Shown here one piece after another: positions 46,091 through 57,510 of a stretch of 64,000 bases of DNA. The stretch is from positions 46,825,192 through 46,889,191 of the forward strand of contig CM063510.1 in assembly GCA_032207245.1 (NCBI GenBank). The letters run 5' to 3'. How positions within the stretch are numbered: the stretch's first letter is position 1; every line of letters begins with the position of its first letter. Origin of the DNA: Pardosa pseudoannulata (taxonomy: Eukaryota; Arthropoda; Arachnida; Araneae; Lycosidae). A model generated the notes under the pieces. It was given only the letters and a program-made list of their open reading frames with translations, was not told the origin of the DNA and searched no databases. Made by a program: the position numbers and the translations under genes.

Positions 46091-48035
46091 CCCTTGGCTT
46101 TTAAATGATTTAGATATTAATTAAAATCTAGAAAGCGCCAATTTCTTCACCCGGTGAAGTGTATTTTCCTGCGACACACGCGATGATGTTTGCCAAGAGT
46201 TTCGGATATTTTAAATTTCCCCTTGTTTATTGTAAAAGGAGTTATTCTAAAATTATAGAATAATTTTATAACCCAATTATTTGTGTCCACAATATAATTT
46301 TTTGAAAAATTAATAATCCTTATTTTTTACGAATTTTTTTTCTAGGCCGGTTTTAAAGTATTTTTACGAAGCATATTTTTAAACTGTCCTGTAATCTTTT
46401 ATAATTCTTCTCTTCGGTACGTTTTCGCACCATTGAAAAGTCCAGAATTTCCGTTCTTGAACTGTGTAATTAAAAAAAAAAAACATTTCTATAACTTTTT
46501 TTTCTCCGAGTTTTTAAAAGCGACTCAATTCGATATGAAAATTTAATAACTTCACCATTCCTTTAATTACTTCATATTTCCCTTGGCTTTTAAACGATTT
46601 AGATATTAAAAATCTTCAAAGCGCCAATTTCTTCACCCGGTGAAGTGTATTTTCCTGCGACACACGCGATGATGTTTGCCAAGAGTTTCGGATATTTTAA
46701 ATTTCCCCTTGTTTATTGTAAAAGGAGTTATTCTAAAATTATAGAATAATTTTTTAACCCAATTATTTGTGTCCACAATATAATTTTTTGAAAAATTAAT
46801 AATCCTTATTTTTTACGAATTTTTTATCTAGGCCGGTTTTAAAGTATTTTTACGAAGCATATTTTTAAACTGTCCTGTAATCTTTTATAATTCTTCTCTT
46901 CGGTACGTTTTCGCACCATTGAAAAGTCCAGAATTTCCGTTCTTGAACTGTGTAATTAAAAAAAAAAAAAACATTTCTATAACTTTTTTTTCTCCGAGTT
47001 TTTAAAAGCGACTCAATTCGACATGAAAATTTAATAACTTCACCATTCCTTTAATTACTTCATATTTCCCTTGGCTTTTAAATGATTTAGATATTAAAAT
47101 CTTCAAAGCGACAATTTCTTCACCCTGTGAAATGTATTTTCCTGCGACACACGTGATGATGTTTGCCAAGAGTTTCGGATATTTTAAATTTCCCCTTGTT
47201 TATTGTAAAAGGAGTTATTCTAAAATTATAGAATAATTTTTTAACCCAATTATTTGTGTCCACAATATAATTTTTTGAAAAATTAATAATCCTTATTTTT
47301 TACGAATTTTTTATCTAGGCCGGTTTTAAAGTATTTTTACGAAGCATATTTTTAAACTGTCCTGTAATCTTTTATAATTCTTCTCTTCGGTACGTTTTCG
47401 CACCATTGAAAAGTCCAGAATTTCCGTTCTTGAACTGTGTAATTAAAAAAAAAAAACATTTCTATAACTTTTTTTTCTCCGAGTTTTTAAAAGCGACTCA
47501 ATTCGATATGAAAATTTAATAACTTCACCATTCCTTTAATTACTTCATATTTCCCTTGGCTTTTAAATGATTTAGATATTAAAATCTTCAAAGCGACAAT
47601 TTCTTCACCCTGTGAAATGTATTTTCCTGCGACACACGTGATGATGTTTGCCAAGAGTTTCGGATGTTTTATATTTCTCCTTGTTCATTATAAAAAGAGT
47701 TATTCTAAAAATATCGAATAATTTTTTAATCCAATTATTTCTGTCACACAATATAATTTTTCGAAAAATTAGAAAAAAATTCGTAAAAAATAATAATTAT
47801 TAAAGGCCGGTTTTAAAATATTTTTACGAAGCATATTTTTAAACTGTCCTGTAAACTTTTATAATTCTTCACTTCGGTACGTTTTTGCACCATTGCGAAG
47901 TTCAGAATTTCTGTTTTCGAACTGTGTAATTAAAAGAAAAACATTTCCATAACTTTTTTTTTTTATCCAAGTTGTAAAAAGCGATTCAGTTCGACATGAA
48001 CATATAATAACATCATGAATTTTCACCCGAATAGC
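46091..48035 (+). repeat. ~487-bp tandem repeat, four units
   Basis: Units begin CCCTTGGCTTTTAAATGATT at 46091, 46580, 47068 and 47553 (spacing 489, 488, 485). Units 1-3 are almost identical. Unit 4 agrees closely for its first ~110 bases and then diverges, including a short inverted segment at 47771-47803. Each unit contains a small inverted repeat TTCTAAAATTATAGAA. No coding capacity. Confidence 0.97.
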
Positions 48036-48223
48036 AATTTTTTTCTCTAATATGTGTATGCAGTGAGCGATTTTATTTGTTGGTAAATCTTTGGTCTTTT
48101 GAGAACAAAATCACATGGCTGGCTCCCTATCGGCATCAACGACAAATGTGTATTGAAGCTTTCTGTGCAGAGCTATTGTGCCGTGCATTTCCATCCTCAA
48201 TGAATGTGAGGTTCCTCAATATT

Positions 48224-48503
48224 AAGGCCCCTCCACACTATAGTCCACTGCAAGCCATCACCACCGTCTGGAGGGGGTATGGTTTATCGTGGTCGATGGT
48301 GGCAGACGATGGCTTCCGGGGCGGTTTTTCTCCAAAGATCAAAGGCAGCCAGATGCGCGACTAAAGTGCGCAGTAGACTCTATGGACAAATCCACGTGTT
48401 TGTTTCATTTAGTGGATGCAACCAGCTTGTGGATGCAACCTGTGAACCATCGTTCAAGGTCATCATCAGGAAGTGGTGAACAATTGGCCATAGTGTGGAG
48501 GCT
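48224..48503. mobile_element. short MITE, Harbinger-like ends
   Basis: GGCCCCTCCACACTATAGTC at the left is mirrored by GTAGCCTCCACACTATGGCC reading in from the right. CTCCACACTA is exact (48231-48240 versus 48491-48500). GGCC-plus-CACACTA ends and a TAA flank at the left suggest PIF/Harbinger or a related superfamily (inference); the right flank is TAC. The frames crossing it are shadows. Confidence 0.65.
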
Positions 48504-48799
48504 ACATTCAACTTCGTTTTCTTTTGATAGCTTCAGTACTGCAAATTGATTAGGAGTTTTGCTCAGCACCTCCGGGCATATCAAATTAGGGCTAATATTC
48601 CATGTAATCGGAGACTTTTTTTTTCATTGGTTACTTGTGTGTAGTTTGTAATTTTTAATAATATAATTACTGACTAGCGTTGAAACCTATGAAACAGAAA
48701 TATTTCTTTCAGTAAAACTGTTAAAATTTTTATTTTACTGTACAGTTTTGCAGAAAAAATTTATCTTAACGCGTTTAGTCTTTTTTACTGCTAGTTCTA

Positions 48800-49140
48800 A
48801 TTTAGAGTTCCAAACAATCTGGAAAGTCAGGAAATTTCAAATGGTCAGGGAAAGTCAGGAAAAATATAGATATAGTTATCAAAAGCCAGGGAAATAAACA
48901 AATATTTCATAAGAAAGGGATCTGGATTTATTTCTTCTAAGCTGCCTGTTATAAGTTTTTGTGTTAATCCGAAGAAACGATCTAATGAATTTAAGTTAAT
49001 AATTCTTTTATAATAACTTTATTAATACTGATGATGATTATTATAATTACCACTTTTAAATCTAGTTATATCTGAACTAATATTGCGTGCCATGTAGTCA
49101 GGGAATTTTGCAAGTTTTGGTAAGGGAAAGTCAGGTAAGT
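48800..49140. repeat. cluster of short GGAAAGTCAGGGAA motifs
   Basis: GGAAAGTCAGGAAATTTC, GGTCAGGGAAAGTCAGG, CCAGGGAAATAAAC, TAGTCAGGGAATTTTGC and GGGAAAGTCAGGTAAG occur within 340 bases on the same strand. This looks like the subterminal repeat region of an old DNA transposon. Confidence 0.5.
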
Positions 49141-50850
49141 TTTGCTGAGAGCCCTGTAATTTGCGTTCGTTAGATTTTTCCTTCTCAGTTTTTTTAACAT
49201 TTTTTGTCGGTGCTTTTAAAGACCACAATTACTCTATGCATTATGAAATCTATGCATTATGCATTAATCATAGTTTCTGAACATCGATTTAAAAAAAAAG
49301 TCTCCCTGTTTTTACTGGTGAAAATTAATTTCCTTGATATATTTTTTACGAGCTTCGAGATTGCATCAGATGTTTTCCCGCTATTATGTTTTCCGTCGTT
49401 GTCTCAAGACGCTATTAATATAATAATTTTCCTCGTCTTTCTTAGAATTTCTTTTGTCACATGTATTGATATTTCCTCAATAGTTCAGTCCTGTTTATTA
49501 AACACTTTTTTAAAATTTTTAATATTTTATTAATTTATTTCATTATTAATAAACTTGTTTTATGTTGCATTGGTTGTAATCCAACCATTGCAAAAGTAAT
49601 TTCCTGTACGTAACTGTGAATTAAAATTAAAATACAAATATGATTCAACTTCTGTAGTTGAAGTTGAAAAAGATTCATTGTCTTTTCTTTTCTTGGTGAA
49701 TTGATTAAAGTTTCTGATTAATATATAAATTAGTTACTAAATTCATTTCGTGCACTATAAAATCTTTAAACCAGACATAAAATAATTATTATCTGTAAGT
49801 CATGTAAGGTATTTAACTTTCAACCTTTTTATTTCTATATTAGTTTAGTTTTGCTGGATTGGCAACGATAATAATAACACAGTTTTAAGTTTAGGACGAA
49901 TTCAGCAGTTTTTAGTTAATCAACATTTCGTACCCAACGTGTCATAAACCTCGATTATCCGAGCTTGTATTAATCGATGTTTCTATTAACCGAGCCGATT
50001 TTTTTCTGAATATCTAATACTTTACATATAGTAGTTATATAATATACATCTTCTTTTTCTTTATTGCTATTACAGCACAGGGTGGTCCTTAGCCTGATTC
50101 TCTCGCACAACGTATCTCCAAACAGCTCTGTCTTTCACTTTAATTTTGAATAAAAGATTTTTTAAAGTTTTTAGGTCTATCATGACCTTATCCATTCACC
50201 TTTTTTGGTTCTACCTCTTAGTCTATTGCACATGGGCCATATACTGTACATATTTATTATATATGTATATCAATAGTTCCGTAAAAATTTTATATCTATT
50301 AAATGTAAAATTGTACATATAGAGGTAAATTAAAATGATTCAATTCCTTAAGAAAATGAATTAGCGTTGCAAACTAATTTAAGGTGATATGATAGATACG
50401 TGTATATTTTAACTTTATATTTAAAGTCCAAATAGCGAAATTTATTTTCTGAGTGATCCATGCAAAAGACCACACCTTTTAGCTCATTGTCTGCCCCCAA
50501 AACCACTTAAGAGGATTCATCATATTTAAGTAACTTTAAATGGAAGATTTTTTTTCTTATTTTTGCTTTATCATATTTTTTATTATCGTAAATACATGGG
50601 CTTTTTAGCAATTGTTCACTATTTTTATTTAATTACTTTTGCTGAATTTAATTTTTTTCCAAAAAGTAACGCTTTGTGTAAAGTAAAAAGTGATAGCTTG
50701 TTTAAAATTTTCTGACACACTGTGCTTAGACTTATAACAATACAAAGTGAGTTCCATTAATAATTTTTCCTTTTTTGTAAATGATAACTACGAGGTATAA
50801 TTCTCCACATATTTAAGAAGTTATTACGTACCAAGGACTTATACCAGGCC
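49141..50850. other. non-coding stretch with a pogo-like motif
   Basis: CCTCGATTATCCGAGC with ATTAATCGATG and ATTAACCGAGCC at 49950-50003 resembles the pogo/Tigger end also seen at 17543. The remaining sequence is AT-rich, and no element could be delimited. A 109-codon plus-strand frame at 49204-49533 is hydrophobic and unrecognised. Confidence 0.35.
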
Positions 50851-51364
50851 TGTTGAGATAACACAAAGAATTAAGACACCAGATACAAATGAGCAAAGAC
50901 TTACCCTTTTGCAGACTCTTTATTTACAATTCTATTTTTGAACAATCTGGTGACGCAAATAAAACATATTAAATCTCAATATGGAGACGCCGTAAACTGC
51001 TGGAATGTTGGAGCAACTCCCTGCCGCTGATGACGCTATGTTCAGATGAAAAAAATGGTTGAGCATTCCCTGCCTCTGCTGAAGTTCCCCGTTCGCTCCG
51101 TCTTGGTCTACATTTCCTCTGAAGGGGCCTTCAAATCTGCCGAGCAAAATCCAATGACTACTGTTGCCAGGGCCAAAGATGACTGACCCGCGTTAGTAAT
51201 CCCTCTTGTCCAATGGGGTCGAAGGGGGGTCACTGCCATCGCTTTCATCCTTCGGTCAGTCCCTCGTGCTGGCGTTGTCCAGTAGTGTAACTCATCCCTG
51301 CAAAAGTATTAAGAAGTTTTAGGAAGTATCAGAAATATTACACCAGGGGATTGAATTTTCAACA
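50851..51364 (-). mobile_element. probable solo LTR, minus strand
   Basis: The ends are TGTTGAGATAACAC and GAATTTTCAACA, giving TG...CA with a 6-bp inverted TGTTGA. On the minus strand an AATAAA signal (50929-50934) lies about 78 bases before the 3' end, as in R-U5. The block is clearly GC-richer than its surroundings. Flanking 5-mers AGGCC and ACGCT do not match well, so a clean insertion is not proven. The 71-codon minus frame here is not a known protein. Confidence 0.4.
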
Positions 51365-52668
51365 ACGCTAAAATAATGTTTAAAAATTCTATTTCAAATA
51401 CCATAAATATTAAATGAAATAAACAGCAGTAAAAAATGTAGGTAAAGTTTCATCGTAGTTCTATATAATCTATCTACTACGAAAATTTTGAAATCAATGT
51501 GTGCAATAGTTTTTTTTTTATTTAGAGTGCACGCAAATTGGAAAAACAGTTCAAAGTCCAGTTAATGTTTTTATAGTTTCCTTAAAAACTATGATATTAA
51601 ATTTAAAGACTGTATAGTTTTGCAGGTCTTAATTATAATATTTCAATAGGATTTCTTTTGATTTAGAAATATCCAGAAGTTTTAAAATATAACAAGAAAA
51701 AAATCAAATTGTTGAAGGCTTAAAGACGTGATGTGTTTGTTCCCGTAACTTTCAAGATACATTGCAAAATATTTAGAACACTGAAGTGATGTTACGTCTA
51801 TAGATCTTTTGTTGCTCAAAATTTGGCGTAATCGGTCAGTCACTAATAGAATTTTTTTCAACGAACGATAACTTTTAAAAATAATAATAATGTACATTTA
51901 GCAAACTAATGTATGTTAACTCTTTAATGCATGGCTTATCATTTTAGATACGGCTAAAAGGTAGCTTGTAGAATTTTTATGTTTTTTTCAGAATGAGTTT
52001 TCGTTTTGAGAGTAAGTAGAGCAATCTTACAAACAATCTACAAAATTTTCAAATAATTTCTATTCTTTATAAATTTTTCATTTGGATCTACAATTTAGGA
52101 TTTTTCGAACAACGTAGATAAATTTACTTTTTTTACAAGTACATCGACTAAAATCGAGACAATTTGCTTTATTTATTATAACACTCCATTTTATAGTACT
52201 TATGTACTTTTTTTGCATGCAATACCAAACAAATCTTTTTTCACGAAGTGTTTCTTTTTTCATAAATAGCATCCTATGATGTGTAAAACAATAGTTAATC
52301 ACTAACATGACGTGCTATAGTATTGAAAATTGTGTAAGCTTCATACTTATTTTTTTCTGTGCAGTCCATAATAGCCTAAATTTAAGATAGGCTTCGATAT
52401 AGAATTGGCAGAAATGACTCGCACTTTAAAAGGTTAAATTTAAGTAATAAAACATTTCATTAATATTTGTTTTTTCAGTTCTTACTATTAGTTCATACTC
52501 TCCTTATATATATTTATATAAATACTTGTTAAAATTTTCAATCGTTAATAAAATACTTTTTATTCATTCACTCAAGTTCAAATACATTTTTTAAACTTGT
52601 AATCGATGACAATTGATGTTAATACAGTTTTTTCAAATATTAATTCATTAATTAAATTTCATTAATTT
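51365..52668. other. AT-rich stretch with a dispersed repeat copy
   Basis: 52090-52320 is the best partner of 24516-24760 (GTACATCGACTAAAATCG, AATACCAAACAAATCTT, CACGAAGTGTTTC, ATCCTATGATGTGTAAAA). Elsewhere nothing is recognised. Confidence 0.4.
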
Positions 52669-53050
52669 CCATCAGTCACTGTGAACTTTGGCAACGATGG
52701 TGTTCACAGAATCGAGCCAATATCAGTGCAATTCTCCGCCAAACGCAGCTACGGGTAGTGCTGAACGAAGAATGCTACCATTAATACTATCATGGGCATC
52801 AACAGTACATAAGATGCAAGGTAGCACTGTAGATTATGCAGTAATATATCTAGGACGAAAACTCTTCGCAGCAGGTCAAGCATATGTCGCCTTGAGTCGT
52901 GTGAAATCATTAGGTGGACTATTAATGGAAGAACTGGAGTGTCGAAACTCACTGGAAAAGTTTCTTGCAATAATGAAGCATTGCAAGAGATGGAGAGAAG
53001 GAGACCAACTTCAGCTTCACAAATTAGAAACGAAAAGAAATAGAAAGTGA
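52669..53050 (+). pseudogene. Helitron/PIF1-like helicase C-terminal fragment
   Basis: The later part reads [19 protein letters not shown] (motif V, compare TIHKSQG) and [15 protein letters not shown] (motif VI), diagnostic of the PIF1-like helicase carried by Helitron transposons. Upstream, a different frame from 52669 reads [20 protein letters not shown] and continues into FSAKRSYG. This is the normal preceding segment, so one base has been gained near 52753-52758. A functional Helitron protein exceeds 1,000 residues; only about 125 codons remain. No Rep domain, 5' TC end or 3' hairpin-CTRR end was identified. Confidence 0.88.
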
Positions 53051-53570
53051 ATAAATAGTAACAAAAATAATAGTCCAACACCATTTATGGAAAGGAAAAT
53101 GGAAAAGTCCAAGAAAATTCGCGTTCTATTTTGCTACTTAATATTTTGATGCTGTCATATATATATATATATACATATTTATATTAATTGTAATTATTTA
53201 ATAAAAAATAACTAAAATAAAATTTTTCTCTGTTGACCTAAGTAGGAATTGGCTTTAATTTTTGTTTTGTATATTACTTGTTTTTTTTTCTGAAAATCCA
53301 CCATTCATTATTTAATTTAATACTAGAGTAAAAAAAATTACTAAAACATATTTTTAAAAACCTTTTTTTCTTAATCTTTACGTGACAGCGCATTTCTCAA
53401 TATTGGTGTAGATAAAGACGAAAGTCTTTGCCCTTTATATGCAGTCTCTTTGATTTAATTAGCAATAAGCGGGAAGATACAAGAAATGGTATTTAAGTAG
53501 TTAACCTTACCAAAACAGGACAAATAGTAGAAGTGATTGATAGGTCTGACCTGCTCTTTATCACTATATT
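53051..53570. other. AT-rich spacer
   Basis: A short (AT)n tract lies at 53158-53172. No coding signal or Helitron 3' end could be identified. Confidence 0.4.
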
Positions 53571-54507
53571 CACTATCTACCAATAAGTAAGTATTTAGAC
53601 ACCTGTGATAGAAAAGAAAACTAACTTTATTCAAAATCAATAGTTAGTAGAGCCTCCACGAGAGGCAATTACAGCGTGAACACTCCGGGGCATACTTTCC
53701 ACAAGTCTTTGTATTACAGCTAGTGGTATTGTCTTCCACTCGGCTTGGGGTGGACATACAAGTTCCTTCACCGATTTTGGACGGGTAGTGCACCCCTTAA
53801 TTCGGCGATCAACTCGTCCCAGAGGTTCTCAATAGGGCTCAGGTCTGGGCTCTGGGCAGGCCAGTCCATTCGATGAACTCAATTGGCACCATACCAATCC
53901 TTGGTTAACCTCGAAACATGACAACGTCGCTCCAAAGAACCTCTTTTCCACTGATCTACGGTCCAATTTCGATGTGATTTGCACCACATTAACCGAGCAG
54001 CGCGGTTGGACTTTGTGATCAAAGCCTTATGGGCAGCAGCAGGACCATGAAAACCAAGCAGATGTGCTTCCTTACGGATGGTATTCATTGTAACAATACT
54101 CCCGGATGCCTATTGAAACTCCTCGCGGATGTGGGCGATCGGTTGGGTGTGGTTCTTCCGAATTTCTGTGGACAGCAATCGTCGGTGTCTATCTCCCAGC
54201 TTGGTTGGTCTGCCGACTCGAATCACCGCAATCACCGCTCACCTTCCACTTCTTAATCACATAGGCCACTGTCGATTTTGGGTACTTCAGATAGCTAGAT
54301 ATGTCCCTTAAGGATCGGCAACAATTGTGATACCCGATAATTATACATTTCTCCAAATCAGAGAGCTCCGAACTGCGCGGCATCTTGCATGCGACTAATG
54401 CCTATGTTGTTTCCTACACGATGTATACCGGCGGAGGCTGTGATATACCTCAGGACCACAGACATCGTCATTTGCATAGGTGTCCAAATACTTATTAGTA
54501 GACAGTG
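53571..54507 (-). mobile_element. Tc1-family transposon, internally deleted
   Basis: The ends are CACTATCTACCAATAAGTA at the left and CACTGTCTACTAATAAGTA reading in from 54507, both followed by TATTT.GACACC. TA lies outside the right end (54508-54509); the left flank is TT. At 937 bp it is shorter than the ~1.6 kb typical of the family. The transposase on the minus strand is broken. Confidence 0.9.
53637..54383 (-). pseudogene. Tc1 transposase pseudogene
   Basis: In order on the minus strand: MPRSSELSDLEKCIIIGYH with the SLRDISS..KYPKSTVAYVI helix-turn-helix, then a frameshift. Next comes RRLLSTEIRKNHTQPIAHI with a stop, then TMNTIRKEAHLLGFHGPAAA and LMWCKSHRNWTVDQWKR. A shifted frame holds VLWSD with the first catalytic aspartate. 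The middle of the catalytic domain, including the HDN aspartate, is deleted. A shifted frame then gives MDWPAQSPDLSPIENLWDEL, which includes the third acidic residue (glutamate). After another shift the C-terminus reads RLVESMPRSVHAVIASRGGS. At least three frameshifts plus the deletion make it inactive. Confidence 0.93.
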
Positions 54508-54509
54508 TA

Positions 54510-56028
54510 GTAGGCAGAGAAAATGAAGTGTTCGGTGCATATTTCAACCAAGCCCGTACTTAAGAATACCAGACGAAATGTCGACCACCTGTCCCCAAAA
54601 AATTAATAGTTCAGTCCCATTTGAAACAAGCTCAAAAAAATTATTGAAATGTAATTTCTTATATCGATAGCTTTTTCAGTTTCATTTAAAGTTTGTTATA
54701 AACCGCGATGTAAGATTTTCAGCAATGCCTAGTGCTAACTATAATTTAAGTTTGAGGATTTTTAAGTTTATGTATAGTCATCTTAGTTCTGAAAATCGGA
54801 TTATGGTTTTTCACTCCAGGTATAAACTTGTTCTTATAATTGGATCCTCACATAATCCCGTTTCATGGTAAAATTTACCAGAGTAGTGTTAGCAAATTTA
54901 AAATGCTGGTCATGTTTATGTATATGCATATACACACATCCGTATACAAATATACTGAAGAAAGACATCTGTATAAAAATATTTTCTTATTTTCCGTTAC
55001 ATTACGTTTATTTAATTGACAAAGCCAAATTTGGCAATATATTGCTAAATCTGCCGACTTCGCAATATTATTTAAATCTATTCCAAGTCACGTGGTACTT
55101 CCATTACACAATTTTCTGAACCTTAAAATGATGCAGTCATTCATACAGTAAAACCTGTTTGTGACGCTACTGTGGGGACATAAAAAATATTGGTATAGCC
55201 ACTGAATCGTTTTAGACAGTTTATAACATTGATAGATTAAAGATATAATTTCGTATCCAATATTTATGTACGTAGTTTGTATATAATAACTTGGAATGTG
55301 CTTTGGAGACCTAATTTAATATTATTCAAAATATTTTTAATATATATATATATATATATTTAATAAAGCAATTTGGAAACTTTTGGTCACTTTTCATTTA
55401 GTGAGTGAAGAATCTCGCGCATTCAAACCTAATATCGTTATAAATAATACTGTATTTTATACACAATCCTCACTGCACAAGTTTATTTTAATGAATTGCT
55501 CAATTTACAGTTGAGTAATCAGCAGTTTACAGAAATAGGTAATTTCCAAATTGTATTTACTGGCGGAAAAAATAAATAATGCATTATTTTGCTCAGACTG
55601 AATTCCTTGCATTGAAATTGTAAAGCGTTCAGACGAAGATGTGGTAGGCTTATAAGGTATTTTTTAAAATCAAATTCGTGAAAAAAAATTGTGTGAAATT
55701 ATGTGAAAAAAATATGCAGCCAAAAGCGCAATAGATTAAACAACATAAATTATTTTAGTGCATCGATTACTTTTTATCTCTCAGTTTAATTAAGTTTGAT
55801 TTGAAAGTGAAGTTTTTAAAAACTTTTGTCTGATCATTTAAGAAAAATCTAGTGCCATTTTCAGTTAAGTTTTATTTATTATTCAAGAATCGCAATAACA
55901 TGCAGTTCAAGAAGCAAGTATTACTTAAATGGTCTTTGTAGTGATAAATGTCCGTCATATACATGATTAACATTGCTATAAAAGTAATACATTATCAGCA
56001 GAGCTCAATAGTCAGGTTTTATATAAAC
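54510..56028. other. non-coding stretch with a possible pogo-like end
   Basis: At 55146 TACAGTAAAACCTGTTTGTG followed by CTACTGTGGGGACATAAAAA resembles pogo/Tigger-like termini at a TA site; no partner was found. A short (AT)n tract lies at 55342-55360. Confidence 0.35.
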
Positions 56029-56258
<230 letters not shown>

Positions 56259-57107
56259 TAAACCAGTGAAAACATCTTTCGCCAATTACACAGGATATCA
56301 GCACCATTTTATTTAATTAACCCGGGCTGTAGTTATGTGTGAAGCTTTATCTGTAGTTGTGTGTGAAGCCAACAGAAAAACAAGTCCAACATTGTGGAAC
56401 TTCGAATTTATTGAGATCACAATCCATCGGTAAACCGATCGTCATTACAGCACAACGCGTCTGCTTAAAATTCCCTAGAATAAATGCATATTTCTTCAAT
56501 GTTGCCCCCCAAAGCAAGTAAATCACGTGATTTTGTTTCACGTGATTAAAGATTGTTCAACAATTTTTGTGCAGCAAGAGTGAACCTTGAACATTTAACC
56601 TAAGCCAAAAACACGGAGTTCTGCAATCTAGTAACTGCAGAAGCGAAATTATTTTCGTGAGATTGCTGAAAAATGTGGTCTATGGACCAAAAAATTAACA
56701 TTTATTCCAGAGCTAGTTTTGAGAGACTGGTTAAAAGGATTTAATTCGAAGACCATTTCTTTAGTTGGCATTTTATGGCTGAAAAGTAGGTATTAAAAGT
56801 GAGTAGCGGAAAAAGGAAAATTTTAGATATCTATGTTAAGGGAAATAATTTTGATATTTGTCATATATATTTTGTAATGTATAATATAGTAAAACAATAA
56901 GCTATAGCTTAAAACAAAACATATTAATAAGCATTGTACAAAACCCCTTATTCTAAATACGTAATTAGTAAACTTGCTCCAAGCAAGTTCTATCATTCCG
57001 ACTAATGAAGAGTAGCAGATGCAGTGGACTATCAATTTTAAGACACTATAGATCGTAAATAACCATGAGGCAGGTTGATGTTGACACTAAATTACTAGCT
57101 TTACCGC
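56259..57107. other. non-coding stretch, nothing recognised
   Basis: Short frames on the minus strand (56347-56541, 56823-57035) have no familiar motif. ATCACGTGATTTTGTTTCACGTGAT at 56520-56545 contains two CACGTGAT copies, one of several short symmetries. Confidence 0.35.
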
Positions 57108-57291
57108 AAAGTCTAGCCGACTGATAGGGTGCCGGCCTTCGGTACCAGAATTCGTGTGTTCGAATTTGACTGTGACATTGATGTTGTAGCCTTCCGGAAT
57201 CGGCTTTAAGCAGTAGGTCCCGGTCTCATTAATCCCCGTGTAGCAAAACATTAGGCCATAGCGCTCCAAACTAAACTAAATCCTGGTAACG
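57108..57291 (+). mobile_element. tRNA-Arg-like SINE, diverged
   Basis: Head with damaged A box (TCTAGCCGACTGATAGGG) and altered B box (GTGTTCGAATTTG). The body TTCCGGAATCGGCTTTAAGC is well kept and the tail has decayed to CCAAACTAAACTAAA. No clear target duplication. Confidence 0.85.
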
Positions 57292-57293
57292 TC

Positions 57294-57510
57294 TGTAACA
57301 GTCCAGTTAATACGAAAACGTAAAATAATAACGCCCACTGGCGCCTGAGAACTTGCCCAAACAGTAAGTAACAATGTTGTAAGAAGAGCAGTTCGCTAGA
57401 GTGTGTAGAGAGTACTGGTAGTAGACAGTATGTTGTCACAATCATCATTTGTCAGAAATGAAATAAACTTGACGTAAACTTTCTGACTCCTTCTGGACAT
57501 AGCAGCTACA
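57294..57510 (+). mobile_element. possible short LTR
   Basis: TGTAACAGTCC at the start and GCAGCTACA at the end give TG...CA with a 4-bp inverted TGTA. AATAAA at 57462-57467 lies 43 bases before the end, as in an R-U5 layout. No target duplication was found, so this is tentative. Confidence 0.25.

Noticed and set aside
48279..48549. Two overlapping 66- and 86-codon frames
   Set aside because: They lie almost entirely inside the 280-bp MITE with inverted ends and differ only by frame; no domain is recognisable.
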